64,000 nt of DNA from positions 131,501 through 195,500 of the forward strand of contig NZ_CP127173.1 in NCBI RefSeq assembly GCF_030264295.1, written 5' to 3'. Shown here one piece after another: positions 1-8,751 of this stretch; the stretch's first letter is position 1; each line of letters begins with the position of its first letter. The stretch is from Amycolatopsis nalaikhensis (GTDB taxonomy: Bacteria > Actinomycetota > Actinomycetes > Mycobacteriales > Pseudonocardiaceae). The notes beneath the pieces are model-generated. The model had not been told where the DNA came from. It made no database searches and saw only the letters and a program-made list of their open reading frames with translations. A program made the position numbers and the translations under genes.

Positions 1-1103
1 ACCCCGAACAGCAAGTAGACCGCCAGCACCACGACCAGCGGCGTGGTCGCCTCCAGCCACACCGACGCCGCACCTCCCGAACCCAAGGCGACTCCGGCGA
101 CCACCAACGGCAACCGCGGGCCGCGGGTGCCGACCACCCGGCCCGTCCGGGGCGAAAGCACCAGCACGAGCACCCCGACCGGCAACAGGCACAACCCCGC
201 CGCCAGCGCCGTCATACCGCGGACGTCCTGCAGGTACTGCGTCGTCACGAACAAGAACGCGCCGAACCCGCACAACGCGAACATCGCCATCAGGATCGCC
301 GCGCTGAAGGAAACGCTGCGGAACAACCGGAGTTCGAGCAGCGGGTCGGCCCGGCGCGGCTCGTACCGCCGCAACCCCAGCACTCCGAGCGCGGCCACGA
401 CCAGCAGCCCGACGATCACCGGTGACGTCCAGCCCAGCCACCGCGCCTCGATGATGGCCGCCACCACCCCGCCGAGCACCACGACCACCAGCACCTGCCC
501 GACCGGGTCGAACCGGCGGGCGCGGGGGGCGCGGGACTCGGGGACGAACGCCGCCGTCGCCGCGAGCGCCATCGCCACGATCGGGACGTTCACCCAGAAC
601 ACCGCGCGCCAGCCCAGGCCGTCGACCAGCGCGCCGCCCAGGATCGGGCCGAGCGCCAGCGCCAAGCCGGACATCGAGCCGAACACGCCGATCGCGCGGG
701 CTCGCGCCGCCGGTTCCGGGTAGACCGTCGCCACGATCGCCAGCGCGACCGGGTTCAACATCGTGCCGCCGACCGCCTGGACCGCGCGGGCCGCGATCAG
801 CCAGCCGATGCCGGGCGCGACGCTGCACAGCAGCGAGCCCAGGCCGAAGACCGCGAGGCCGGTCATGAAGACGCGCTTGCGGCCGAACCGGTCGGCGGTC
901 GACCCGGCGAGCACCAGGAAACCGGCCAGCACCAGCGTGTAGGCGTCGACCGTCCACTGCAGACCGGACACGGAGGCGCCGAGGTCACGGCGCAACGACG
1001 GCAGGGCGACGGTGACGATGGAGATGTCCATCACCACCACGACGATGCTGGCGCAGCAGGTCGCCAGTACGAGCGCCGGGCGGCGCGAGGTCGGAACGTT
1101 CAT
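1..1103 (-). CDS. DHA2-type MFS drug transporter, partial
   Basis: Efflux-type transporter of the major facilitator superfamily, 14-helix DHA2 (EmrB/QacA) branch, acting in the cytoplasmic membrane, normally by proton antiport. The frame begins with ATG at 1103 and stays open to base 1, so about 367 residues are visible and the C-terminus lies outside the window. Seen directly: a first helix with DISIVTVALPSL, then LQWTVDAYTLVLAG, then the motif-A loop STADRFGRKRVF, followed by many hydrophobic helices. It diverges from a MerR-type regulator whose start is only 24 bp away, so that regulator is the likely controller (inference). The substrate cannot be read from the sequence. Confidence 0.93.
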   Translation of the reverse strand, partial: MNVPTSRRPALVLATCCASIVVVVMDISIVTVALPSLRRDLGASVSGLQWTVDAYTLVLAGFLVLAGSTADRFGRKRVFMTGLAVFGLGSLLCSVAPGIGWLIAARAVQAVGGTMLNPVALAIVATVYPEPAARARAIGVFGSMSGLALALGPILGGALVDGLGWRAVFWVNVPIVAMALAATAAFVPESRAPRARRFDPVGQVLVVVVLGGVVAAIIEARWLGWTSPVIVGLLVVAALGVLGLRRYEPRRADPLLELRLFRSVSFSAAILMAMFALCGFGAFLFVTTQYLQDVRGMTALAAGLCLLPVGVLVLVLSPRTGRVVGTRGPRLPLVVAGVALGSGGAASVWLEATTPLVVVLAVYLLFG

Positions 1104-1127
1104 GTCATCGACGCTAGGATTTAGAGC

Positions 1128-1556
1128 GTGCTCGAAGTCAAACCGATCCCCGCGGAGGGGCTGACGATCGCCGACGCCGCGCGCCGCACCGGGGTCAGCG
1201 CGCACACGCTGCGGTACTACGAACGCGCGGGCCTGGTCGTCACGCAGGTGGACCGCACCTCCGGTGGCCGCCGTCGCTACCGGAAGCTCGACCTGGAGTG
1301 GATCAAGATCTGCACCAAGCTGCGCGCCACCGGCATGCCGATCAAGCTGATCCGCCGCTACGCCGAACTGGTCGCCGCCGGGCGCGGCAACGAGCCCGAG
1401 CGGCTCGCGCTGCTGGAAGCGCACCGCGCCGACGTGCTCGCCAAGCTCGCCGAACTGCAGGAGAACCTGAAGCTGATCGACCGCAAGATCGGCGTCTACC
1501 GGGGCCGCCTGGAAGCGGGCGACGCGGACGGGCTGTGGGCGCCGGGGCAGTCTTAG
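1128..1556 (+). CDS. MerR-family transcriptional regulator
   Basis: DNA-binding regulator of 142 residues with a GTG start. Residues about 12-80 form the MerR winged helix, with TGVSAHTLRYYERAGL matching the family signature, followed by GGRRRYRKLDLEWI. Residues about 90-130 (LLEAHRADVLAKLAELQENL) form the long antiparallel coiled-coil dimerisation helix. The short C-terminus has no cysteine pair, so it is not of the metal-sensing type; a small-molecule or redox cue is more likely. Only 24 bp separate it from the divergent efflux gene, so the two promoters must overlap. MerR proteins usually act on the elongated spacer of the divergent promoter, which fits control of the transporter. Confidence 0.93.
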   Translation: MLEVKPIPAEGLTIADAARRTGVSAHTLRYYERAGLVVTQVDRTSGGRRRYRKLDLEWIKICTKLRATGMPIKLIRRYAELVAAGRGNEPERLALLEAHRADVLAKLAELQENLKLIDRKIGVYRGRLEAGDADGLWAPGQS

Positions 1557-1587
1557 ACTGCCCGTTGTCCGCGTGAGGAGGCGATAG

Positions 1588-2046
1588 GTGGTCAGTCGGG
1601 CCGAGAAGAACGAAACCGACCCGGACCTGGGGGTGCTCGCCGGCCGCCTGCTGTTCGCCGTGCAGGAGGAGCTCTTCACGAAGCTCGCCGACGAAGGCTT
1701 CGACGACCTGCACCCCCGCCACGGCGCGGTGCTGGCCTACCTCGACAAGGACGGCGTGCGCGCGACCGAGCTGTCCCGGCTTTCGGGGCAGCACAAGCAG
1801 GTCATCGGCAAGCTGGTCGACGAGCTGGAGGAGCTGGGCTACGTCGAGCGCCGCCCCGACCCGGCCGACCGGCGGGCGAAGCTGGTCTGCCCGACCGAGC
1901 GCGGCCTGGCGGAGATGCGGGCCGGCGGCCGGATCATGGCGGCGATGCAGGAGCGGCACGCCCGCCGCCTCGGCCGCGACATCTACGCGCTGTTCAAGTC
2001 CGCGCTCATCGACATCACGCGCTCCCAGCGGCGTCGCGTGTCCTAG
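1588..2046 (+). CDS. MarR-family transcriptional regulator
   Basis: Winged-helix regulator of 152 residues. GTG start at 1588 with a strong AGGAGG at 1576-1581. The recognition region is ATELSRLSGQHKQVIGKLVD, and the wing carries ERRPDPADRRAKLV, the D-x-R-x-(K/R) pattern of MarR proteins. It ends by overlapping, tail to tail by 4 bp, the oxidoreductase gene on the other strand. MarR proteins next to flavin oxidoreductases and ring-cleaving dioxygenases often sense quinones or phenols. The symmetric sites at 2943-3019, between the two catabolic genes, are candidate operators (inference). Confidence 0.93.
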   Translation: MVSRAEKNETDPDLGVLAGRLLFAVQEELFTKLADEGFDDLHPRHGAVLAYLDKDGVRATELSRLSGQHKQVIGKLVDELEELGYVERRPDPADRRAKLVCPTERGLAEMRAGGRIMAAMQERHARRLGRDIYALFKSALIDITRSQRRRVS

Positions 2047-2936
2047 ACCACCGCGGCCCGGACGCGCGGCACCACCTCGCGGCCGAACGCCGTGACCTGC
2101 TCCAGGGACTGGTGCTCCGGCCAGAACACGAAACTCGTGAACGGCTGCTCGTGCGCGATCCGCGCCAGCAACTCGGCCCACTGCTCCGCGGTGCCGCGCA
2201 CCGGCTCGTTCCCGGTCTCGACCCGAACGTCGCCCGGACGGTCGGTGATCTCGCCGACGATCTGCGCGATCCGCCGGACGTCGGACGGCCGGCGTCCGGC
2301 GGCCACCGCCCCCTCGTCGATCCGCGCGTTCGCGGCCGTCCACTGCTCGTACGGCAGGTACGACGGGATCGGCGCGGCCCAGCCGTCGGCGATGCGGCCG
2401 GTCAGCGCCAAGGCCTTCGGGCCCTGCGCGCCCGTCCACAGCTCGATCGGGTGCGCCGGCGCCGGGCCCGGTTTCAGGCCGTCGACCGGGTAGTACGTGC
2501 CGTGGTGGTGGATCGGGCCGCCGGTGCCCCAGATCGCGCGCAGCACCGCGAACGCCTCCTCCAGCGCCGCGTTCGCTTCCGCGGGCGACCGGCGTTCGAC
2601 GCCCATCCGGGTGATCGCGTCCCAGTAGCCGCCGGCGCCGAGGGCCAGCTCGAACCGGCCGCCGGACACCAGGTCCAGGGCGGCGGCGGTCTTCGCCAGC
2701 ATCGCGGGCGGGCGCAGCGGCAGGTTCGCGACGTCCGGGAAGACCCGGATCCGGCTCGTCGCGGCCAGCAGCGTGCCCGCCAGGACGAAGGTGTCCAGGT
2801 AGTCGGGGACGTACGGGTGGTCCTGGATGCCGAGCAGCTCGAGGCCGCACTCCTCCGCCGCGGCGGCCAGCGCGCGGTGGCCCTCGACGTCGAGCGTCGG
2901 CACCAGCGAGAACCCGAAGGACAGCTCTTTGGTCAC
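2043..2936 (-). CDS. LLM-class (probably F420-dependent) oxidoreductase
   Basis: Luciferase-like monooxygenase fold, 297 residues, GTG start at 2936. The N-terminus FGFSLVPTLD, the segment ASRIRVFPDVANLPLRPPAM and ALGAGGYWDAI are typical of the F420-using TIM-barrel oxidoreductases of actinomycetes; the last region lines the cofactor phosphate site. Substrate unknown; related proteins reduce or oxygenate small organic compounds. It is divergent from the dioxygenase-like gene at 3033 across a 96-bp region full of inverted repeats, and convergent with the MarR gene, suggesting one regulon of three genes. F420 rather than FMN as cofactor is inferred from the family and host. Confidence 0.9.
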   Translation of the reverse strand: MTKELSFGFSLVPTLDVEGHRALAAAAEECGLELLGIQDHPYVPDYLDTFVLAGTLLAATSRIRVFPDVANLPLRPPAMLAKTAAALDLVSGGRFELALGAGGYWDAITRMGVERRSPAEANAALEEAFAVLRAIWGTGGPIHHHGTYYPVDGLKPGPAPAHPIELWTGAQGPKALALTGRIADGWAAPIPSYLPYEQWTAANARIDEGAVAAGRRPSDVRRIAQIVGEITDRPGDVRVETGNEPVRGTAEQWAELLARIAHEQPFTSFVFWPEHQSLEQVTAFGREVVPRVRAAVV

Positions 2937-3032
2937 CGGGCATTACTACCACCCGGCGCTGTCCTTGTGCCACACTGGACCCAAGGTAGTAAGAATTGGT
3001 GACTATCACCGATAGGTGACCAAGGAGCGACG
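2937..3032. promoter_or_regulatory. Divergent control region with two sets of inverted repeats
   Basis: Between the LLM oxidoreductase and the dioxygenase-like gene. An 8-bp perfect inverted repeat, TTACTACC (2943-2950) and GGTAGTAA (2985-2992), is followed by three alternating pentamers GGTGA-cta-TCACC-gata-GGTGA at 2998-3019, just before an AAGGAG ribosome site. The symmetry suggests operators, most simply for the neighbouring MarR protein; which sequence is the true site is not known. Confidence 0.55.
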
Positions 3033-3983
3033 ATGCCCACACACGTCCACGGCAGCCACCACATCACGCTGTCGGTCGGCTCGGCGCAGGAGGACGCGGA
3101 GTTCCACGTCCACACCCTGGGGATGCGGTTCATCAAGCGCACGGTGCTCTTCGACGGCGTGCTCCCGATCTACCACCTCTACTACAGCAACGCCGACGGC
3201 GACCCGAGCTCCGTCGTGACGACGTTCCCCTTCCGCAAGGCGGGCTGGGCCGGGCGCCGCGGCACGAACCAGGCGCGCGAAGTGCTGCTCGCCGTGCCCG
3301 CCGGATCCCTGGACTACTGGGCGAAACGCCTCGGCGAACGCGGTGTCGAAACCACGCACGCCGACGTGCTCGAGACGCGCCGCCTGCTGTTTCGCCACCC
3401 CACCGGCATCGAGTACGCGCTGGTCGAGGTCGACGGCGACACCCGGCGCGGCTTCACCGGCGGCGGCGTGCCCGCCGAGTACGCGATCCACGGCATCTTC
3501 GGCGTCGGCGTGCACGTCAGCCACCCGGAGAACATGGTCGAGTTCGTGACCGGCCACCTCCACGCGGGCGAACCGGCCGAAGAGGGCGACCGCATCACGG
3601 CGCGGATCGGCGCACCCGGTCAGGGCGGCGCGGTCGAGCTGGTCGTCAACCGGGCCGACGACCCGGGGACCTGGACCTACGGCGAAGGCACCGTGCACCA
3701 CTTCGCGTGGAACGTCGAGACCCTGGCCAACCAGGCGGAAATCAAGAACGAGCTGGAAGGCGCGGGCTACACCGACATCTCGGAGGTGAAGGACCGCAAG
3801 TACTTCAGGTCCGTGTACGTCCGCTCACCGAGCGGCGCGCTGTTCGAAATGGCGGTCTCGGCCGAGGAGGGCTGGACGATCGACGAGTCCCCGAAGGAGC
3901 TCGGCACCCGCTTCCAGCTGCCGTCGCAGTTCGAAGGCCGGCGCACGGAGATCTTCGACCAGCTCGAGCACCTGGACATCTGA
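3033..3983 (+). CDS. VOC-family ring-cleaving dioxygenase-like protein
   Basis: Two-domain vicinal-oxygen-chelate protein, 316 residues, of the MhqO/PcpA-like group that opens hydroquinone or catechol rings with a non-haem iron. The first domain starts with GSHHITLSVGS, the second with IHGIFGVGVHVS. Likely metal ligands are the histidine in GSHHITL, that in VHHFAWNV and the glutamate in ALFEMAVS; this matches the two-His-one-Glu triad of the family. Start ATG at 3033 after AAGGAG at 3022-3027. The amidase gene begins 2 bp after its stop, so the two are co-transcribed. The substrate is inferred only from the family. Confidence 0.88.
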   Translation: MPTHVHGSHHITLSVGSAQEDAEFHVHTLGMRFIKRTVLFDGVLPIYHLYYSNADGDPSSVVTTFPFRKAGWAGRRGTNQAREVLLAVPAGSLDYWAKRLGERGVETTHADVLETRRLLFRHPTGIEYALVEVDGDTRRGFTGGGVPAEYAIHGIFGVGVHVSHPENMVEFVTGHLHAGEPAEEGDRITARIGAPGQGGAVELVVNRADDPGTWTYGEGTVHHFAWNVETLANQAEIKNELEGAGYTDISEVKDRKYFRSVYVRSPSGALFEMAVSAEEGWTIDESPKELGTRFQLPSQFEGRRTEIFDQLEHLDI

Positions 3984-3985
3984 CC

Positions 3986-5452
3986 GTGGCCGAGACGATC
4001 ACCGCGCTGGGCGCCGCACTGCGCTCCGGCGAGACGACGAGCGTCGAGGTCGTCACGCGGCTGCTGGCCCAGCCTGATGAGATCGGCGCGTACGTGACGC
4101 GGTTCGACTCGGCACTGGCCGCGGCCGCGGCGGCCGACGCGGAGCTGGCGGCGGGCCGGGACCGCGGCCCGCTGCACGGGATTCCGCTGGGTATCAAGGA
4201 TCTCCTGCCGACGCGGGAGGGCCCGACGACCGCGCAGAGCGGCGTCCGCCACCGGTGGCGGAAGGTCCGCGTCGACGCCGAGGCCGTCACCCGGCTGCGG
4301 GACGCGGGCGCGGTGCTGCTCGGCAAGACGGCGACGATGGAGTTCGGCGTCGGCGGCCCGGTGGGGCAGACCGGCTTCCCGGTCCCCCGCAACCCGTGGG
4401 ACCCGGACCACTGGACGGGCGGTTCGAGTTCCGGCACGGCGAACGGCGTCGCGGCCGGGCTGTTCCCGGGCGGGCTCGGCTCGGACACCGCGGGCAGCAT
4501 CCGCGGGCCCGCCGCGTACTGCGGGATCACCGGGTTCAAGCCGACGTACGGGCTGGTGCCGGTGGCCGGGAGCGTGCCGCTGGCACCGAGCTTCGACACC
4601 GTCGGCCCGATGGCGCGGACCGCCGAAGACTGCGCCCTGCTGCTGTCCGCGCTGACCGGACGGGACATCGGTCCACTGCGGGGGTCGCTCTCGGGAGTCC
4701 GGGTGGGCTTCGCGGCTTTCGGCACGGAATTCACCGAGGCGGTGGACGTGTTGCGTGCCGCGGGCGCCGAGGTGCGGCCGGTCGAGGTGCCCGGGTATGC
4801 GGCGCTGACCACCACGACCAGGCTCGGCTACGTCACGGAAGGCTTCGCCGTGCACCGCGAGATGTTGCGGGAGCAGTGGAGTGCGTACGCGCCGCAGACC
4901 CGCCTGGCGCTGGCGACGGGCGCGCTCCTCAGCGGCGGCGACTTCGCCCGCTTGCTGGAGGTTCGCGCGGCGGGGCGGCGCGCGGTGGCGGAGCTGTTCG
5001 AGTCGGTCGACCTGCTGGTGACGCCGACGACGACGGGTCCGGCCCCGGCTCTGCGCGACCTGCCGCGGCTGCGGACCATCGAGGGCCTGCACACCCCGGC
5101 GTGGAGCGCGACCGGCCAGCCGGCGTTGTCCGTGCCGAGGGGGTTCACCTCCGGCGGGCTTCCGCTGGGGTTGCAGATCATCGGGCGGCACCACGCCGAC
5201 GAGCTGGTGCTCGAGGCGGGCCACGCATTCCAGCTGCGGACGGACTGGCACCGGCGGGTTCCGGCCCCGGTGGCCGGATCCGTGGCGCCGGAACCGATGC
5301 CGGTGCGGGCGGAGCCGACGCCGCCGGGCAGTCCGGTCCCGGCCCTGCTGCGGGCGGCGGGGTTGAACCCACCGGAAGAGGACGTCGACACGGTGGCGGC
5401 GCGGTACCCGACGGTGGTGGCGGAGGTCGAATCGCTGTACCGGTGGCCCTAG
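3986..5452 (+). CDS. Amidase signature family protein
   Basis: Hydrolase of the amidase-signature family, 488 residues with GTG start at 3986, 2 bp behind the dioxygenase-like gene. The Ser-cisSer-Lys triad is visible: lysine in GIPLGIKDLL, the first serine in the GGSSSGTANG motif, and the nucleophile in GSDTAGSIRGPAAYCG. The C-terminal part contains TPTTTGPAPAL and SVPRGFTSGGLPLGLQIIG, as in GatA-like amidases. It is not the tRNA amidotransferase subunit, because no gatB/gatC lies nearby and the core is divergent. It probably hydrolyses a small amide or carbamate made or degraded with the neighbouring enzymes. It overlaps the convergent radical SAM gene by 4 bp. Confidence 0.9.
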   Translation: MAETITALGAALRSGETTSVEVVTRLLAQPDEIGAYVTRFDSALAAAAAADAELAAGRDRGPLHGIPLGIKDLLPTREGPTTAQSGVRHRWRKVRVDAEAVTRLRDAGAVLLGKTATMEFGVGGPVGQTGFPVPRNPWDPDHWTGGSSSGTANGVAAGLFPGGLGSDTAGSIRGPAAYCGITGFKPTYGLVPVAGSVPLAPSFDTVGPMARTAEDCALLLSALTGRDIGPLRGSLSGVRVGFAAFGTEFTEAVDVLRAAGAEVRPVEVPGYAALTTTTRLGYVTEGFAVHREMLREQWSAYAPQTRLALATGALLSGGDFARLLEVRAAGRRAVAELFESVDLLVTPTTTGPAPALRDLPRLRTIEGLHTPAWSATGQPALSVPRGFTSGGLPLGLQIIGRHHADELVLEAGHAFQLRTDWHRRVPAPVAGSVAPEPMPVRAEPTPPGSPVPALLRAAGLNPPEEDVDTVAARYPTVVAEVESLYRWP

Positions 5453-6495
5453 AACAGCGTCGGCTGGCCGGGTTCCTCGGCGGGCTGCCCGCGCCGCCCG
5501 TTGAGGGCGAACTTGTCCTCGATCGTCGCGTCCGGCTCCGGGAACCCGTACTTCGCGATCAGCGGCCGGATCCGGGCGCCGATCTCGTGCCGGTACGCGG
5601 TCTCGGAGCCCGACGAATACAGCTTCGTGTACTCCGCCACCAGCCCGGGGTGCGCGCGCCGCAGCCACGCGAAGAACACTTCCTTCACCGCCGACGACAA
5701 GTACAGCGGGTGGTACAGCACGTCGGTCGCCCCGGCCGCGGCCACCGCCGCCACCAGTTCTTCCAGCTGCTCCGGCGAATCCGACAACCGGGGCAGGATC
5801 GGGGACAGGAACGCCGTGCACTCGAGGCCCGCGTCGCGGATCGCGCGGACCGTCGCCAGCCGCGCCGACGTCGTCGCGGTGCCGAACTCCACCGATTGCT
5901 GCAAATCCTCGTCCAGCATCGACAGCGACACGCCCAGGTGCACTGTCGCGCCACGGGCCGCGCGGGCCAGCCGCGGGAGGTCGCGGCGGATCAGCGGTCC
6001 CTTCGTCAGGATCGAGAACGGGATCCGGTGCCCGGCGAGGGCGTCGATGATCCCCGGCATCAGCTCGTAGCGGCCCTCCGCGCGCTGGTAGACGTCGGTG
6101 TTCGTGCCGAACGCCACCCGCGGCGGCAGCTTCCGCTTGCGGGCCAGCTCGGTCCGCAGCACCTCGACGATGTTCGTCTTGACGATGATCTCGTTGTCGA
6201 AGTCGCCGGAGACGTCCAGGCCCAGGCGTGTGTGCGTGGGCCGCGCGAAGCAGTACTGGCACGCGTGGGTGCAGCCGCGGTACGGGTTGATCGTGTACTC
6301 GCCCGGCAGCATCCGCGCGTCCGCCGGGACGTGGTTCAGCGCGCTCTTCGCCAGCACCTCGTGGAACGTCACCCCGCGGAACTCCGGCGTCCGGACGCTG
6401 CGCACGAACCCGGTCAACCGCGCCAGACCGGGCAACGCGCCGGTGTCGACCCGGTCCGTGCGCTGCCCGCTCCAGCGCATCCCTTCTTCACTCAC
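5449..6495 (-). CDS. Rv2578c-family radical SAM protein
   Basis: Radical SAM enzyme, 348 residues, related to mycobacterial Rv2578c and distantly to spore photoproduct lyase. The iron-sulfur motif is YRGCTHACQYCFARPTH (three cysteines spaced CxxxCxxC). Other family segments are FGTNTDVYQRAEGRYELMPG and FSILTKGPLIRRD. Reaction unknown; a role in nucleic-acid repair has been suggested for relatives. GTG at 6495 is chosen because a conserved motif upstream (6529-6545) then lies at exactly the same distance as in front of the ada-alkA gene; ATG at 6480 is the alternative. It faces the amidase tail to tail. Confidence 0.88.
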   Translation of the reverse strand: MSEEGMRWSGQRTDRVDTGALPGLARLTGFVRSVRTPEFRGVTFHEVLAKSALNHVPADARMLPGEYTINPYRGCTHACQYCFARPTHTRLGLDVSGDFDNEIIVKTNIVEVLRTELARKRKLPPRVAFGTNTDVYQRAEGRYELMPGIIDALAGHRIPFSILTKGPLIRRDLPRLARAARGATVHLGVSLSMLDEDLQQSVEFGTATTSARLATVRAIRDAGLECTAFLSPILPRLSDSPEQLEELVAAVAAAGATDVLYHPLYLSSAVKEVFFAWLRRAHPGLVAEYTKLYSSGSETAYRHEIGARIRPLIAKYGFPEPDATIEDKFALNGRRGQPAEEPGQPTLF

Positions 6496-6528
6496 CGGCC
6501 GAGCATGGCCGACGCGCGGCGGGCGCGG

Positions 6529-6545
6529 CTAGCCAGATTCGGACA
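6529..6545 (-). promoter_or_regulatory. TGTCCG-type motif, copy A
   Basis: On the minus strand this reads TGTCCGAATCTGGCTAG and ends 33 bp before the GTG of the radical SAM gene. A nearly identical 23-bp stretch, with two mismatches, lies at the same distance before ada-alkA at 20130-20146, and weaker matches occur at 20181 and 24458. The fixed distance argues for a promoter element or activator site. Confidence 0.55.
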
Positions 6546-6552
6546 CGACCCT

Positions 6553-7082
6553 TCAGAGCGCCTCACCCCACTGCCCCGGCCCGGAAACGTGCCGCGGATC
6601 GGTGACCGCGTGGTAGCCGCCGTGCACGAAGACCAGCGCGGGGGCGGTCCGGTCGTGGCCGGTGGCCAGCACTTCGCCGACCACCAGCGTGTGGTCGCCC
6701 AAGTCGAACTTCTCGGCCAGGTCGCACTCCAGCCAGCTCGCGCCGTCGAGCACCAGCGCACCCGTCCGCTCCCCCGGTTCCGCGTTCAGGCAGGCGATCC
6801 CGGCGGCTCGCGAGGCACGCGGCCCGGCGAACCGGCGGGCGAGCCACGCGCGCCCGCCGGCAGGATCGACACCACCCAGCGGCCGGTCGCCAGGAGGTCC
6901 GCCAGGAACGCCGACTCCTTGCGGAAGGCCAGCGAAACCAGCGGCGGGTCGAGCGAGACCGACCCCAGTGAGTTGACCGTGACGGCGTCGTGCCGACGGC
7001 CGCCGGGGGTGTCGCGGTACGTCGTGGCGACGCACACGCCGGTCGCGAAGGTGCGCATCACACCGCGGAGATCGGGCGCCAT
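6553..7082 (-). CDS. Flavin reductase-like protein (frameshift in this sequence)
   Basis: FMN-binding split-barrel reductase that would supply reduced flavin to a partner monooxygenase. The N-terminal half (from ATG at 7082) reads MRTFATGVCVATTY, VTVNSLGSVSLDPPLVSLAF and ends in VVSILPAG. The C-terminal half (WLARRFAG, WLECDLAEKFDLGDHTLVVG, then FVHGGYHAV near the end) continues in another frame. One base is missing near 6847-6857; adding it would join the halves into a protein of about 176 residues of normal length for the family. The ATG overlaps the stop of the upstream oxidase gene (ATGA). Last gene of the N-N operon; likely partner is the monooxygenase at 16500-17699. A sequencing error is likelier than decay. 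Confidence 0.82.
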
Positions 7083-8428
7083 CACAACCCCTGCGGGGAC
7101 GAGAAGCACCGGTCCGGGTCGTACCGGCGCTTGACCTCGGCGAGCCGCGCCGCGTTCGGGCCGTAGTAGGCGCCGCGCCAGTCGTCGAGGTCGGGATCGG
7201 TGAAGTTGACGTACGACGCGTCCGGCGCGAACTCCCCCGTCTCGGCGTGCAGCGCGTGCAGCCAGTCGAGGTTGGCGCGGACGACGTCCGGCGCGTCCTC
7301 CTCCGTCCACGACGTGTCGAGGCTGAGGAGGAACTTCGTGTCCCGGTGCGGGAACGCGGTGTCCGCCACCGGGACGCGCCCGATCGCCCCGCCCCAGGCG
7401 AACAACGCGGCCCCGGCGCCGTCGGGGTTGCCGCTGCCCGGCCACTTCTCGACGGCCCGGACGAGCGCCTCCAGCCCGGCGTCGCCGATCGCGTGCGGCG
7501 TGCACCGCGTGCGGACGGCGAACGCCCCGCCTTCGCTGGCGTGGTGCAGATACCGCGCGGCTGCCCAGAAATCGCGGTCCTCGATGTCCGCGCGGTCCGG
7601 CGCCGCGACGGCGAACGCCGGGGCGAGCAGTTCGCGCAGCTCGGCCGCCGGGCCGAGGTGGTGGCCGACCACGGACACGACGCCGTCACCGCCCGGCGCG
7701 CGGGCGATGCCGATGCGAGCGGAGAACTCCTCCGGCGCGGCCAGCATGATCTCCTGCATCGTGGCCAGCACCTCGACCGCGTGCGGCCACGACCACAGCA
7801 CGAGGCACGTCGACCCGGCCGGAGCGGGCCGCGCCTGGAACGTGAAGCTCGTGTTGACGCCGAAGTGGCCGCCCCCGCCGCCGCGGCACGCCCAGAACAG
7901 GTCCGGGTGCTCGGTGGCGGACGCCGTGACGGCCTCGCCGGACGCGAGCACGACGTCGGTCGAGACCAGCGCGTCGCACGTCAGGCCGTGCGCGCGGGAG
8001 ATCGTCGTGACGCCGCCGCCGAGGGTGAGACCGCCGATGCCGACGGTGTCGGAGTTGCCGAGCGGGAACGTCAGGTCCCACGGCCGCAACCCGGCGTACA
8101 GCGCCTTCATCGGCGTCCCGCCGCCGACGGTGACCAGCCCGGTGCCGCGGTCGACGCGGATGCCGGACAGCCCGCGGAGGTCAAGCACCAGGCCCAGGCC
8201 CGCCGAGTGCCCGGCGTAGCTGTGCCCGCCGCCGCGCGGCACCACGGGCACCGACTCGTCCCGCGCCCACGCCAGCGCCCCGGCGACGTCGGCGGTGTCG
8301 CGCACCGAGAGCACCGCCGCGGGCCGGGTGGCGGCGAACCGCCGGTTCACCGGCGCCACGGCGGCGAAGCCGGGGTCACCGGGGAACCGGAGTTCGCCGA
8401 AGCCGCGCAGGCCGTCCCACGCCGTCAT
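7082..8428 (-). CDS. Berberine-bridge-type FAD-linked oxidoreductase
   Basis: Oxidase of the PCMH/BBE fold, 448 residues, ATG at 8428 overlapping the stop of the gene before it. FAD-binding half: VPRGGGHSYAGHS, where the histidine is the usual 8-alpha-histidyl attachment point, then GLTLGGGVTTISRAHGLTCD and HFGVNTSFTF. The second flavin attachment cysteine of bicovalent enzymes is not seen, so flavin is probably held by one bond. The C-terminal BBE segment with YYGPNAARLAEVKRRYDPD and CF is intact. There is no signal peptide, so it is cytoplasmic. In the N-N operon it could dehydrogenate a hydrazine or alcohol intermediate; the substrate is unknown. Confidence 0.92.
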   Translation of the reverse strand: MTAWDGLRGFGELRFPGDPGFAAVAPVNRRFAATRPAAVLSVRDTADVAGALAWARDESVPVVPRGGGHSYAGHSAGLGLVLDLRGLSGIRVDRGTGLVTVGGGTPMKALYAGLRPWDLTFPLGNSDTVGIGGLTLGGGVTTISRAHGLTCDALVSTDVVLASGEAVTASATEHPDLFWACRGGGGGHFGVNTSFTFQARPAPAGSTCLVLWSWPHAVEVLATMQEIMLAAPEEFSARIGIARAPGGDGVVSVVGHHLGPAAELRELLAPAFAVAAPDRADIEDRDFWAAARYLHHASEGGAFAVRTRCTPHAIGDAGLEALVRAVEKWPGSGNPDGAGAALFAWGGAIGRVPVADTAFPHRDTKFLLSLDTSWTEEDAPDVVRANLDWLHALHAETGEFAPDASYVNFTDPDLDDWRGAYYGPNAARLAEVKRRYDPDRCFSSPQGL

Positions 8429-8751
8429 GACGCGACCTCTTCGAGGTAGGAGACGCCGGTGGCGGCGTGCTCGCCGTAGCGTTCCCAGACTTCGCGCAGC
8501 ACCAGGGTGCCGCCGTGCCACTGCGGGGTGTTGGTGCTGTGCCCGGCGATCACCTCGCCGGAGGCCAGGACCATCGTGTAGGCCAGGCGCAGCACGCCGG
8601 CGGCGTCGCAGGTGCCGGTGACCGTGCCGCGCCGGACGTGACCGCCCTCGAACTCGGCCCAGACCAGGTCGCCGTGCTGGCGGTACTCCGCATGCGTGCC
8701 GTCGCCGCCGCCCAGGGCGCGGAACCGGCGGCCGTCGTAGTGGAGGCTCAT
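8425..8751 (-). CDS. Small calycin-like protein of unknown function
   Basis: A protein of 108 residues, ATG at 8751, overlapping genes on both sides by 4 bp. Features: MSLHYDGRRFRALGG, HGDLVWAEFEGGHVRRGTV, LRLAYTMVLASGEVIAGHS and LREVWERYGEHAATG. The alternating pattern of short beta strands and the YDGRRFR / G-x-V-x-G-T / W-x-W-like ending resembles small barrel proteins that databases often label n-acetylglutamate synthase without evidence. I do not assign an enzyme function. Tight coupling to the ATP-grasp gene makes a role as binding or accessory protein in the same pathway likely. Confidence 0.85.
   Translation of the reverse strand: MSLHYDGRRFRALGGGDGTHAEYRQHGDLVWAEFEGGHVRRGTVTGTCDAAGVLRLAYTMVLASGEVIAGHSTNTPQWHGGTLVLREVWERYGEHAATGVSYLEEVAS

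Noticed and set aside
3767..6262. An 831-residue minus-strand reading frame across the dioxygenase-like, amidase and radical SAM region
   Set aside because: Arg/Pro-rich product with no family features; it is the antisense shadow of GC-rich coding DNA, and the genes on the other frames are clear.
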